From positions 1 to 24,170 of IMG/VR virus record IMGVR_UViG_3300020421_000138: a DNA stretch of 24,170 nucleotides; one strand, given 5' to 3'. A program made the translations under genes and the position numbers. The first letter of the stretch is position 1, and every line of letters begins with the position of its first letter. Source of the stretch: a virus. Below the pieces are notes generated by a model that made no database searches, was not told the origin of the DNA, and was given only the letters and a program-made list of their open reading frames with translations. This document shows positions 8,733 through 19,400 of this stretch, in pieces.

Positions 8733-10271
8733 TTAGAATTCTAAGATGATTTTAATATCTTCACGTTGGTTTGTTGCTCTCGTGACTTCAGGTCTTTGAT
8801 CAATGTAGATGATGTTACCAGAGTATTTTTTGATCTCTGGATTAGCAACACCACTGTTATATGTTTGACCAAAGTAGTAGGTTCTAGAGTTTACTGTAGT
8901 AGAAACTCCTGTGAAACCTGCATCAATTGCTAATGTCTCAGTTCCTGTAGTAGTCTTTACAATTAGATTGTTACTACCACCAGTACCAGGGTTCGCTTGA
9001 AATCTATTTAGTTGGTATCCATAGGTAGGTTTTGTCCCAGAAGCGTTGTCTACAGCAAGGCTTCTATCCTGCCAATACTGTAAAATTCTAGTAGTAGGAT
9101 CATATCCAATAATCTTACCTACAGCAGTCGAACCAACTCCAACTGTCTGTGTAACATTACCATCAACTTCAACTAACAAACTAGTAGTTGCAGATCCAAC
9201 AAGACGTAAACCATATGTTCCAGCAGCAGAAGAAGCAGTTAGTAAATTTGTACTACCATATGCTTGGGGATTTTCAATAATACCTAGACGTGCAAACTGG
9301 TTTCCTGTTGGAAAATCTGGGTTTGTTACGTCACTATTTTCTATTCTCGAATATACAAGAACCTTATTAGCACCAAGTTCCCTGTATATGTCAGCACCAT
9401 GTCCACCTGGAGGAGGAACAATAACAGCAAATGAAGCACCAGCACCTGTTACAACAGAGTCTAAATCCAGCGTAGCAAACGAATAACCCGATCCACCATT
9501 CGTTACTTGTACTGAAGATGGTTTACCGTTGATGAATGTGACAGATGCCAGTCCGTCTTGTCCATCTCCTCTTATTGGTACACCATTTTTAGTTCCATTG
9601 AATTGATAAGATGCATTAGTCACATCTTCAATTACTATAGTTTCAATCTTACCATCTACAGCAGCATTCCTTACATCTGCTACATTGGTATTTGACGACC
9701 AATCAGCAGGTACAGGTATATAATCTGCACTGTCAAACTTAATGATATCACTTGGTTTGATAGTATAAAGATACTTCCAAACATACCCATCACTCTCTAA
9801 CCTAGGTTGTAAGTCAGTATGAGATGGTTCTTCCAGTGATATGACACCCCCACCACTATTAGATGGTGATGCTCCATTGTAGATACACTCATAGACTCTA
9901 AAGTCTGAGTTCATTATAAAGAAGTTTGCATTATAAAGAGTAGTCGCACTAGTTTGTGGACTCAACTTATTGATACTATAATCCTGACGATACATCTCGT
10001 ATATCGTACCACTCTTCCAAGTGACTTTTGGGACTACTCGTAATACATCCGTAGATGTAATTTTTTTGGCAGATATTAGAGTATCGTAAATGTTATCATG
10101 TTCATCAAAATTATCAATGGGTGATGGAGTGTTTGTATTCCAATCCGATGCAACTTCAGTTGCATTTGGAAGCCCAATGAAGACATAATAACTATTATCA
10201 CTGGTCGAAATTCCGCTTACGAAATTTGTCGCATTCAATACTCTGATCTGATCGGTAATTACTGCTGGCAC
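8733..10271 (-). CDS. gp8: Baseplate wedge subunit gp8 (512 aa)
   Basis: T4 gp8 is a dimeric wedge protein on the outer baseplate. Three blocks match it: DGYVWKYLYTIKPSD with YIPVPADW at 161-191 (T4 has DGYVWEYLFEIPPD and YIVVPWPEE); FARLGIIENPQ at 326-336 (T4 FRQISIITNPL); and the C-terminus YSGNIIYIDQRPEVTRATNQ plus REDIKIILEF at 483-512 (T4 HSGEMIYMENRPP...EEINILFTF). T4 gp8 has 334 residues. The extra length is mostly an insertion at about 345-475, plus a Gly-rich stretch near 230-290 (NGGSGYSFATL, PPPGGHG). The start is GTG. An in-frame TAA lies a few codons upstream, and no ATG is available before residue 93. No strong ribosome site is visible, but a CATAAATA box lies 31 bases upstream. 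The next gene starts four bases after its TAA. Confidence 0.93.
   Translation of the reverse strand: MPAVITDQIRVLNATNFVSGISTSDNSYYVFIGLPNATEVASDWNTNTPSPIDNFDEHDNIYDTLISAKKITSTDVLRVVPKVTWKSGTIYEMYRQDYSINKLSPQTSATTLYNANFFIMNSDFRVYECIYNGASPSNSGGGVISLEEPSHTDLQPRLESDGYVWKYLYTIKPSDIIKFDSADYIPVPADWSSNTNVADVRNAAVDGKIETIVIEDVTNASYQFNGTKNGVPIRGDGQDGLASVTFINGKPSSVQVTNGGSGYSFATLDLDSVVTGAGASFAVIVPPPGGHGADIYRELGANKVLVYSRIENSDVTNPDFPTGNQFARLGIIENPQAYGSTNLLTASSAAGTYGLRLVGSATTSLLVEVDGNVTQTVGVGSTAVGKIIGYDPTTRILQYWQDRSLAVDNASGTKPTYGYQLNRFQANPGTGGSNNLIVKTTTGTETLAIDAGFTGVSTTVNSRTYYFGQTYNSGVANPEIKKYSGNIIYIDQRPEVTRATNQREDIKIILEF
8847..9239 (-). other. Lineage-specific insertion within gp8
   Basis: Residues about 345-475 of gp8 separate two T4-like blocks that lie only about 30-40 residues apart in T4. 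The insert is rich in Gly, Thr and Ser and appears to be beta-structured (LLVEVDGNVTQTVGVG, GKIIGYDPTTRILQYWQD). It may be an added surface domain. Its edges are approximate. Confidence 0.55.
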
Positions 10272-10302
10272 TATTTTGAAACTTAAATCAGTTCGTAATG
10301 TT

Positions 10303-10310
10303 TATTTATG
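10303..10310 (-). promoter_or_regulatory. Late-promoter-like box CATAAATA
   Basis: The minus-strand octamer CATAAATA overlaps the TAA of the 1045-residue gene and ends 31 bases before the GTG of gp8. It matches the T4 late consensus TATAAATA at seven of eight positions. The 34-base gap here is the largest between genes in the operon, which leaves room for a separate start of transcription. Confidence 0.45.
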
Positions 10311-13300
10311 TGTAATCTAGAGATAGTTTTGTTAGTCTCTGTATTTCAGGCGCAGTTGATAGTCCAGTTAGACCATTCAATGTGTTGGCAGTGTATGCTA
10401 AACCAACAGCAGTTGTTGTGAATCTTGCCCAACTATATGATCCATAATAATTAGAAACACCAGAACTAAGTCCAGTAAAGTTCAATCCATGACCTGACAT
10501 AATCTCAGCATGGACTCTCATAGTTTGACCTACCCCTACTCTAGTCAAATGACTGCACTGGTAGACACCATCAAGGAATTGTGTTGCAATTCCAATTGTA
10601 GACTGACCATTGCTAGAACGTGCTGTTACACCAGCACCCACGTTAGAGTTACTTATAAGGAAGTAATCACCAGTACCTATTCCAGTATTAGTAATTCCTC
10701 CTAATTTAGTTTGTCTTATATCTGAATTAGCAGGTATGTGCAATTCAAATACAATACCTTTAGCACTACAACCAATTCCAGTTATAGTTCCATGATCACC
10801 TAATAAAGTAACACCTTCTATCTCTTTAAATGGATTAGTAAATCCAGTAGTACCAAAACCAGTATTGTTCTTATCACTATCCACTATCCTTATAGTAAAA
10901 CTTGAAGTATTAGGATCTTCACTCATTCTAAAGTTTATTAGTCCTGACTGACCATACACTTTAGTATCAAGTGGTCCTACATCTGCAATGATACGTGTAG
11001 CAGGATGTATTCCACTAGAATAAAGTCCTCTTGCCTTTGATACTTTGATACCATCTATCAGTTTATCATCCACCTGCTTACTCCAAGTTACAGGTCTTAG
11101 TGGAGTCTTACCTGAATAAATTCCTTGACCTTTATAAATTGTTGTCTGTAATGTTTCCCTAGAAACTGGTTCTCTAATTGTTCTTTCATCTTGTCCTAAT
11201 ATAGATCTACGAGATGGTGGACTATCAATAGTAATCTTATCACCTTTCTTGATAGTTTCTACAGCTTCTGTTGTAGTAACATCAGCATCAGTACCTCTAT
11301 AGAATAAAACCTGTAAAGTAGAACCTGTTGCAGGTGCTTCAGTAAACTTAACCTGTGTTCCACCATCAAAGTTATATGCAACACCTGGTTTCTGTAAAAC
11401 ATCATTGATAAAGATCAATAATATATCATCAAGACTTATTGGACTACCAATTGTCTTTTCAATACTAACTGCACTGTTATTCTCAGTAAGAGTAAATTGA
11501 GTTCTACTACCATTGAATAGGTGTGACCAATCATCTAGAATTTGGAATTTACCAAGAGTCCATGCAGCAAATTTATCATCAGAGGTTTCTGTTATAGTAA
11601 ACTGAGCAGGTGTAAAGTTAGTACCAGCATTTGCAACAGTTGGTATACCAACAATTTGAATCTGTTCTCCTACTGTATAACCATAACCTGTATTTGTTAT
11701 AACAGGAGCAGATATACTATTACCAGTAGAAACATTGACTGTTATAGATGCACCAATACCAGTTCCAGAACTGACCAGTTTCAAATCATCATATCCATAA
11801 GGACTATCAAATTCTATTAGTGGTACATCAGTCCAAGTATATCCAACACCAGGTGTACCCATCCATATCTTGTCTATATTACCATTGAGAACTGAGAATG
11901 TTCCTGCAGCACCTGTGGTAGGACTACCACCTCTAACATGCACCTTGAATACTGTATTATCACCTCTATAACCACTACCTGTAAATCCTATGGCAGCAGT
12001 GATAGTTCCAAACCCAGATACTACAGCTGTACCAAATCCTGCTTGTAATCTTTGATAACCCCAACCTTGAGTATTACCTAGACCAGATATAATACCTCTT
12101 CTTGGAAGTCTATTAGCATTTACATCTGATGTACTATATGTCTCAGTCTGACCTTCAATAACATTACCAGTAAATCTAATAGATGTTATACCTGTAGCAG
12201 ATCCACCAACAAAATCATAATCTATATCTGGTTTCTGGAATTGATTGTTTAGTAGGATTACACCGAAGTCAGTAGTGATACCAGTTATATCTGAACCTCC
12301 ACTCTTCATAGTATAGGTCTTTGCTATACCAGTAAAGTCATCTGATATATCATCTACAATAAGGTTGCCAGTATAATCCGATCTTATAAATGCTCTACCT
12401 TGGAAAGAACTACCTTCTACAACATCTGCTACTAATAACTTGTGTGTACCAATACCTGCACTAGTTAATGTAACAGCAGTACCAACTAATGCTAAACCTT
12501 TTGTATCAGCAAAAGAGAAGTTGTTGTTTGCATTCTTGATAATAAAATAATCTTCATTACCAACCAAAGGTAAAGGTGGATTTATAGATCTTATTTTTAC
12601 TTGAGTACCAGTATTAAAGACTTCTGTCAAAGCAGTAAATGAATTATTAGCAACATCAACAGCAGCAGAAGAGACACCAACTGATTGTCTAGTACCACCA
12701 AAAGGAACGTCCTTGAAATGTATCTTATCTTCTACAATATTATAATCACCCTGTAATAACTTTACTGGTGCATTACGGACATGGAAAGTTTCATGAGTAC
12801 CTAGAAATCCTCTATCCAATAGAACATTATTTGACATTGTACCAAATCCAATTACTTGGATTCTCATTATCTCCTCATCAATTTTTATCAAATCATATTG
12901 TTTGAATCCTCTAATATCAGAAAATCTAACTTCTCTATTCAATATAGTATTCTCAGTTGTAGTAGCAGTACCAGTCTTTACCACTAGTGGTTGTTGTATT
13001 ACATTATCAACTGATATCATACACTTAGTGTTCTGCTTGAAACAGTTAAACCTATGTGTAGAACCTACACCTACAGTTGTAATACCAATATTATCACTTG
13101 ATAATGCTAATGATTTAGAAGCAGCAATCTTAAATCTATTCTCATCTACCTTGATAGCATACACTATATTAGGTACAGTAGTACCAGCACCTATACCAGG
13201 ACTAGTATGATCTATACCTATAGCAGTATTACCAGATGCATTATATTCTAACTTCTCTCCAGTCACTAAGAAATGGTTCTTGATAACGAATGTATTAGAA

Positions 13301-13443
13301 CCTAATAAAATGGTAGCAGGATCTCCTCCATCAAACTCATGTGAAAAAATAGAATCTTGTTTATGAGTTAAATTGAAGGACTTCTGAAAGCTTTGGCTTT
13401 CAGTGTTGAACTGTTTATTGACCGATCCTAACTGAAATGACAT
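10306..13443 (-). CDS. Large virion structural protein, probably baseplate- or fibre-associated (1045 aa)
   Basis: I cannot assign a T4 counterpart, since T4 has nothing between genes 7 and 8. The protein starts MSFQLGSVNKQFNTESQSFQ and is built from modules shared with its neighbours. There is YAIKVDENRFKIAASKSLAL at 95-114 and a relative at 298-320. A 'DLIKIDEEIMRIQ...LDRGFLGTHETFH' module lies at 184-221. Two 'N..QKP..DY.F.GG' modules lie at 399-414 and 679-695 (FINDVLQKPGVAYNFDGG), and a GYGYTVGEQIQIVG stretch at 586-599. The C-terminal third (about 800-1045) is less repetitive (LINFRMSEDPNTSSFTIRI, IVFELHIPAN) and may be a folded beta domain. There are no membrane segments. Its ATG lies eight bases after the TAA of the gp7-like gene, with no clear ribosome site, so reinitiation is plausible. 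A structural role is inferred from modules and position. Confidence 0.8.
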   Translation of the reverse strand: MSFQLGSVNKQFNTESQSFQKSFNLTHKQDSIFSHEFDGGDPATILLGSNTFVIKNHFLVTGEKLEYNASGNTAIGIDHTSPGIGAGTTVPNIVYAIKVDENRFKIAASKSLALSSDNIGITTVGVGSTHRFNCFKQNTKCMISVDNVIQQPLVVKTGTATTTENTILNREVRFSDIRGFKQYDLIKIDEEIMRIQVIGFGTMSNNVLLDRGFLGTHETFHVRNAPVKLLQGDYNIVEDKIHFKDVPFGGTRQSVGVSSAAVDVANNSFTALTEVFNTGTQVKIRSINPPLPLVGNEDYFIIKNANNNFSFADTKGLALVGTAVTLTSAGIGTHKLLVADVVEGSSFQGRAFIRSDYTGNLIVDDISDDFTGIAKTYTMKSGGSDITGITTDFGVILLNNQFQKPDIDYDFVGGSATGITSIRFTGNVIEGQTETYSTSDVNANRLPRRGIISGLGNTQGWGYQRLQAGFGTAVVSGFGTITAAIGFTGSGYRGDNTVFKVHVRGGSPTTGAAGTFSVLNGNIDKIWMGTPGVGYTWTDVPLIEFDSPYGYDDLKLVSSGTGIGASITVNVSTGNSISAPVITNTGYGYTVGEQIQIVGIPTVANAGTNFTPAQFTITETSDDKFAAWTLGKFQILDDWSHLFNGSRTQFTLTENNSAVSIEKTIGSPISLDDILLIFINDVLQKPGVAYNFDGGTQVKFTEAPATGSTLQVLFYRGTDADVTTTEAVETIKKGDKITIDSPPSRRSILGQDERTIREPVSRETLQTTIYKGQGIYSGKTPLRPVTWSKQVDDKLIDGIKVSKARGLYSSGIHPATRIIADVGPLDTKVYGQSGLINFRMSEDPNTSSFTIRIVDSDKNNTGFGTTGFTNPFKEIEGVTLLGDHGTITGIGCSAKGIVFELHIPANSDIRQTKLGGITNTGIGTGDYFLISNSNVGAGVTARSSNGQSTIGIATQFLDGVYQCSHLTRVGVGQTMRVHAEIMSGHGLNFTGLSSGVSNYYGSYSWARFTTTAVGLAYTANTLNGLTGLSTAPEIQRLTKLSLDYT

Positions 13444-13451
13444 GGTTGTAT

Positions 13452-16400
13452 TTAGAAGGTGTACGTAACGTCTGCAGGGACTTGATCTGGTTTATCTATT
13501 CTCATTTCCATAACTCTTACAATGTATGCTTTATTAGATCTTGGTAGGAATCTCAATTGAGTTTCTCCACCAGCAAGATAAACATCTACAGCACCTATAT
13601 CCCTTCTTTCTTCACCTGCATGTGTGGACAAGTTATTGTACTTGTTATAAGTCGCATTATCAGAATAAGTATTAGATGATACTAAGAAAGCAGAATACTT
13701 ATTGTCAGTAGTATTATGAATCTCAACATGATATTTACATGTTGTGTAATTTGAATAAGATTTCTGAGATATAATTTTATGATCTGGGGTAGAAGCAGAA
13801 GCAATTGTAGTATAAGTTGTAGACAATGAAGTATCACCTACTTCATATGAATCTGTTATACCAGTTCCACTAACTGTCTGAGCAACACCTACATTACGCA
13901 TGAATGTAGAGACTGTAACCGCAACTCCTACTGGTGGTGTATGTCTCAATTTCAAAGTATTACTTTGCATATTCATATTAAATGTGCCACAACTAGTATC
14001 AGAATCCATCAAACCATAGTTGGTGTACATAACATTACCAGCTCCATTTGCCAACCATGTAAATTCATCTACCTCTCGTTCTTGTCCTGTTGCTCTTGCT
14101 GAGACTAAGATAGTTCCAGACTTATACTTAGTAGCATCAATGTGGTATATATCCTGATTTACCAGTGAACCATAGACAACTAGTTGGGTTGTCTTACCAG
14201 TCATCTCAACTAATCCAAATGATGTTGTTGCTACACCAACCGAATTAGTAATAATCTCCTTATGGAAGGTAATATCATAACTGTAAGCAGAGTTACTTGG
14301 AACAAATAGCACACTAGCAAGAGGACCAGATGTCGTTACTTCAAACTCTCCTAAATCTGAAGCATCACTCAATTCACCGTAGGTGTTGATATAAGCGTTA
14401 GTTCCGTCATGAAATATAACAAATTCTGAGTATTGAGTAGCATTAAAACTAATACCTGCAGAAACATCAAGAACTACCTGAGCATAATATTTGACTACAT
14501 TTATACCATCGCCACCAGGACCACCTGTTATCATATCAAAGGTGTCAAGTTCTACAGATCTAACAAGGTTAGGATCAGTATAGAATTGAGGACTAAGATC
14601 ATCAATATCAAGAACTCTATTAGTGTTACAAATTATTGCATCACCAAATCTACCTGATAAGAAAGTTACCTCATCAGAGATAGTTTGTTCCTGATTAGTA
14701 TTCTCAGTTACTAGATCATACTGATACTTGTTGTATAAAGATGCTTCTTCATCAATCAACACAACACCACCAGCACCAGATGATATACCAATAGGAGGTG
14801 GAGAAGTATCTCCATATCGTGTAACACCTATTCCTAAAGGTACGGAATTGATTAGTAAATCAGAATGTTTCTTGAATCCAGCAATGTGTGCCAGTGAATC
14901 AACTGGTTCACTCCATGAGGAAATTCCAACAAAACTCTTTAATGAGTATGCAAAGTGTTGATAGTAATCATTATCTTGTACTCTCTGATAGAAATCACTT
15001 AGTTTACCAGTATCTCTTTCCCAACCAAATGGTCTTTCTGTAGAACTATCTAATTCAAAATGACCTTCATATGACTTTGTAGATTCTATAGTACCACCAG
15101 CACTAGAGAATTTACCTTTGATAGTATCAGATGTATTGAATCCAACTAAGGTATTGACACGTAATACATTCTTAGTTTTACCTTCACCCTTCACAACAAT
15201 ACCTTCATAACCACTAGAACTCACAACTGGTTCTCCAGTTAGAAACTCACTCTCAACTAAATTCAACTTAAATTTAGCAAGATCCTTATTATTACTTACA
15301 GTTCCATACTTCTGATAGTCATGTGTACCAGCATTCTTCTTCACCTCATATGTAATAGTAGCACCATTTGCATTACCAATAGCAGTGTTTACACCAGTCA
15401 GTGTAAAGAACTCATATCCATGATCTGAAGAATTATATCCAAATCCTGTTGTAACTCCTAGGTTCTCAACAAATACTTTATCACCAACTGCAAATGGTAA
15501 TGGATTTGATGTAGTAAATCCTGTAGGAGGAGTTTGGAGTCTGAGAGTTACAGTAGGATCAGAATATGTTGCACTAACAATACCTACACCATTTGTATTA
15601 TCAATAGGTATTAGATCATTATCACCACTACTCAAACTACCACCTCTAGTAATAACTCTTATATCAGTTATAGAACTACCAGTCAATGTAGATTCAAACT
15701 TAGCGTCTTGATTTACAGTATCAGTTTCACTGTTGTATATGACAAAGTTGGGTGTAGAAAGATAATTCTTACCTGTAGAAGTAATAGCAACACTACCAAC
15801 AGAGAAGTTATCTTTCAAGAACAATATCTGTGGTACTTCTGCCTGTGGTTGTAATGTAGCATCTGATGGATAATCAAAACCAAAGTCAACTATCTGAACC
15901 TCATCAATTGCACCAATATCACTACCAAATGCTTTCAATCCAGCACCAGACCCAGTAGTAGATGCAATTGAAACATTAGGTATATCATTATAATCATAAC
16001 CACCACCTTGCAATAGAATCTTACCTACAGGTCCTGTGATAGTTGGAGATGAAGTTGTATAATTTATTTGATTAGCACTACTATAACCTACTCTTTCAGG
16101 AATACGATCCATCAACCACCTAAACGTGGTATCTGTTGTCGTAGTAATACTATGCCTACCATTAAACCTACTATTCTCAACAATAATCTTAGAATAGTCT
16201 CTTATATCAGTATTAGTTTCAATTATCTTACTATTCTGTAGAGGTTTGAACTTATAATACAATACATCAGGAGCCTGTTCAGTGAAATGTACTGTAGTTT
16301 TAGAATTTGCAGTACCAGGTATTCCAGTTGATTCTATTTCAATAGTTGAAACACCAGATCCTACAAATGACTTATTGAAATTTGGATCTAAGAAGAATTC

Positions 16401-19400
16401 TAACTTAGTATTGTCTAGAGAAGCATCAGCAGTATTGATTTGTAGTTTGTTACCTCTAGGTTGTGTGAAAGGTGGATTCTCAATCCACTTACTTGTATCA
16501 CTTCCTTCCATACCAAGTTTTACTATCCTTGTACCAGGATCATACTTGGCTTCTACAGCACTAGTACCAGATGACACTACGCTGAAATCTATTACATCAC
16601 CTCTTTTGAAAGTATGAGTATCAGCAGTAGTAGCAGTAACTTCTACAATTCTTGCTTGTGCCTTTATCTCACCACGCTGAGTTTTGAATGAATGTGTATT
16701 ACCAATACTAACACCACCAGAAAGCATCACTCTCTGTAGGTCAGAACCAATACCAGACTGTGTGGTTACAATACCAACTAATGAGTTATCTATTACTTGT
16801 AGATATAATTCTGGTGGTAATGGTCGAATAAAGTTGGCATTTACTCTCTTCATCGCATCAGTTTGATACGACATAGAAGTTCCTGCACCAGGACTATAGG
16901 TTACTTTTTCACCATTTTGAAATTGATGTTTTGGTAGATATACTGTCCTTGTTGGTATAAACTTATCTTTATATTGTGAGGTAGGATGTTTTGTTGTTTG
17001 ATTACCACCCTGTAGCATTACTGATACAGTGGTTCCAATACCAACACCAAAGGTCATTCCATAACCAACATAACTCTCAGCATCAAAATAATATTGAATA
17101 TCTTCAGGAGTGCTTAGGTTGATTGGATTTGATAATGGGTATGTAAAGTCTGTCTGAAACTTTTCAATCTTACATCCAGAAGTATGAGCAACAGCAATAG
17201 TTCCATTCTGTCCTCTAAACATCTCCAACCTATTGTTGGGAACATCAAAGTTTAATATCCTCAACTCTTCATCTTCAATCTTTACATAATCATTGATTCT
17301 AAACTTATAGATTCCACTAGACATCCAATCAGTAATAAAGACGCTAGTTGTCAAACCAGACAATGCAGCAGTAGTCATTGGCTGTGCTAAACTAGTATTT
17401 ACTGACTTGACATCAATCTTTGCTTTTGTTTCAAGTGCTTTATGAGTGCTAGTTGATATACCAATAATTTCTATAACCGCATCATCAGGAAGATTATGTG
17501 GGAAAGTAGCAATACCTGTTACTGTCTGACCATCTACTATAAGTGTTATGTCATCTATTATGGTAATGCTAGTTGTGAACGTGGTAATACCTGGTCCTCC
17601 AACTTCAGAAACCTTACCTAAAGCACCAATACCAGTAGTTCCCTGATTATCAAAAACTAACTTATCACCAACATTATAATTCTTACCTTTTACATTAAGA
17701 CTAATTTGTTCTATCGCACCAGTTCTAGTCTTGACAATCTTAGAGTTGATATTAGTATTTTTATTAGAGTTGGTTATAAACTCATACTCTGGTATGTTAT
17801 ATGGTTTAGTATTTCTTACCAAATCTAGTTTGATAGGATCTAAATCCTGATCAGAATCAAAACCAATATTGAATTCATCTGGTGTAGAATAATAACTATC
17901 ACCAATGATATATGGAAATACTGGAGGTCTAACTCCGTTAAATGGAGATGTTGGGTTGTTTATAGTAGTACTTTCTACAGTAGTATAGTATGCATATGTT
18001 CCATTAGGGAACTCAGGTGTCGCAGCAAACCTACCATTATGCTCATCTAGATCACCAACTCCATCAACATACACAAAGTCCTCACAGAAGAATCCTGCAG
18101 GATACTTAGTAATGCTAGGACCATCTATTCTCTGACTGGTTATCTTGATATAACCAGATTCCAAATACTTAAGTTGTCCATCAACAACACCATATGGACC
18201 GTATATTGGATGACCATCATACGCCCAACCAATAATAGGTGAGTGATCTTGTCCAACATCACCTAGATGATCTCTAAGATTTCTTGGAACATAGTAGTTG
18301 ATATAAGGGTTACCTAGATCAGAATCCTTTACATTACCGTAGTATCCATCATCATCCTTTACATCACCATACCTAGCATACCTATCAATCTGGTTTACTG
18401 TCCACTGCTTTAGATTACTATTGAATATTGCATTTTCACCAGGCGTTTTTACTGTAACTGCGGTCTTTGGTTGCGTATAACCAGCACCTTTATCAATCAT
18501 AGTGATGGCAGTAATCTTACCACCAGATACAATTGCCTTAGCTTTAGCACCCACACCATCACCACTAATTGTAACTTCAGGTTCACTAAAGAAGTTCTCT
18601 CCACCACCTAATACAAGAATCTGATCAATTCTACCATTTACAACAAATGCTTGTAGATATGCTTCAGTACCTACCACTGCTGTTATGAATGGTTTATTAT
18701 TATCGTTGATTACAGTAGAACCAAACTCACTACCTTTCTGCTTTACATGAACTGCAGTGATGCTACCTCGTATAATAGGCGAAGCAGTAGCGTTAGCCGT
18801 GCTAATACCTTGTCTACCATCTATCTCAATTACTATAGGAGGATCTTGGAAAATATGAACACCTAGACCAGGATTAGTAAATGGTATTGTTACTGTGCTA
18901 CCTATGGATGTTTTGACTCTAAATGTATTATCATCTATCTTGTGAATATAGTATTCATTACCACTTGTCAATCCACCAATAGCACTACTGGGATTACCTG
19001 CTTGAGATGCTGCTGAATATTTGATAACTTCATCAGTTTCAAACCCATGATTGTTGATAATTACTCTATTAGTAAATGTATTGACACCTACAGTAGATGT
19101 TGTTACTTCTCTATTTTTGAAATAACCAACATTCTCTATCTCTACAGTATCAACTTTATTTCTTCTTTCTGTTGTTTTAAATCTCTGTAAACCACCACCA
19201 CTACTGACTAAACCTATAGTACCAATACCAGCTAGTGCTTTTGTTCTAGATTCTGCTATATGAATCTGGAAGTCATCTATTTTTACGACATAGTATGGTG
19301 CTGTATCTACTAAATTACCTGGTGTTATACCAATACCTATAGTAGTACTACCGTTTGAATCGTATATAATCTCCTCAGCATCCTTCAGCCCATGTGGTTC

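Noticed and set aside
9046-9486. Plus-strand open frame of 146 codons opposite gp8
   Set aside because: It lies wholly antisense to a gene with clear gp8 homology, its product is low-complexity and Pro/Thr-rich, and no promoter or ribosome site supports it.
13449-13455. CTAAATA before the 1045-aa gene as a promoter
   Set aside because: It ends only about six bases before the ATG and contains the TAA of the preceding gene, so transcription would begin at or inside the coding region.
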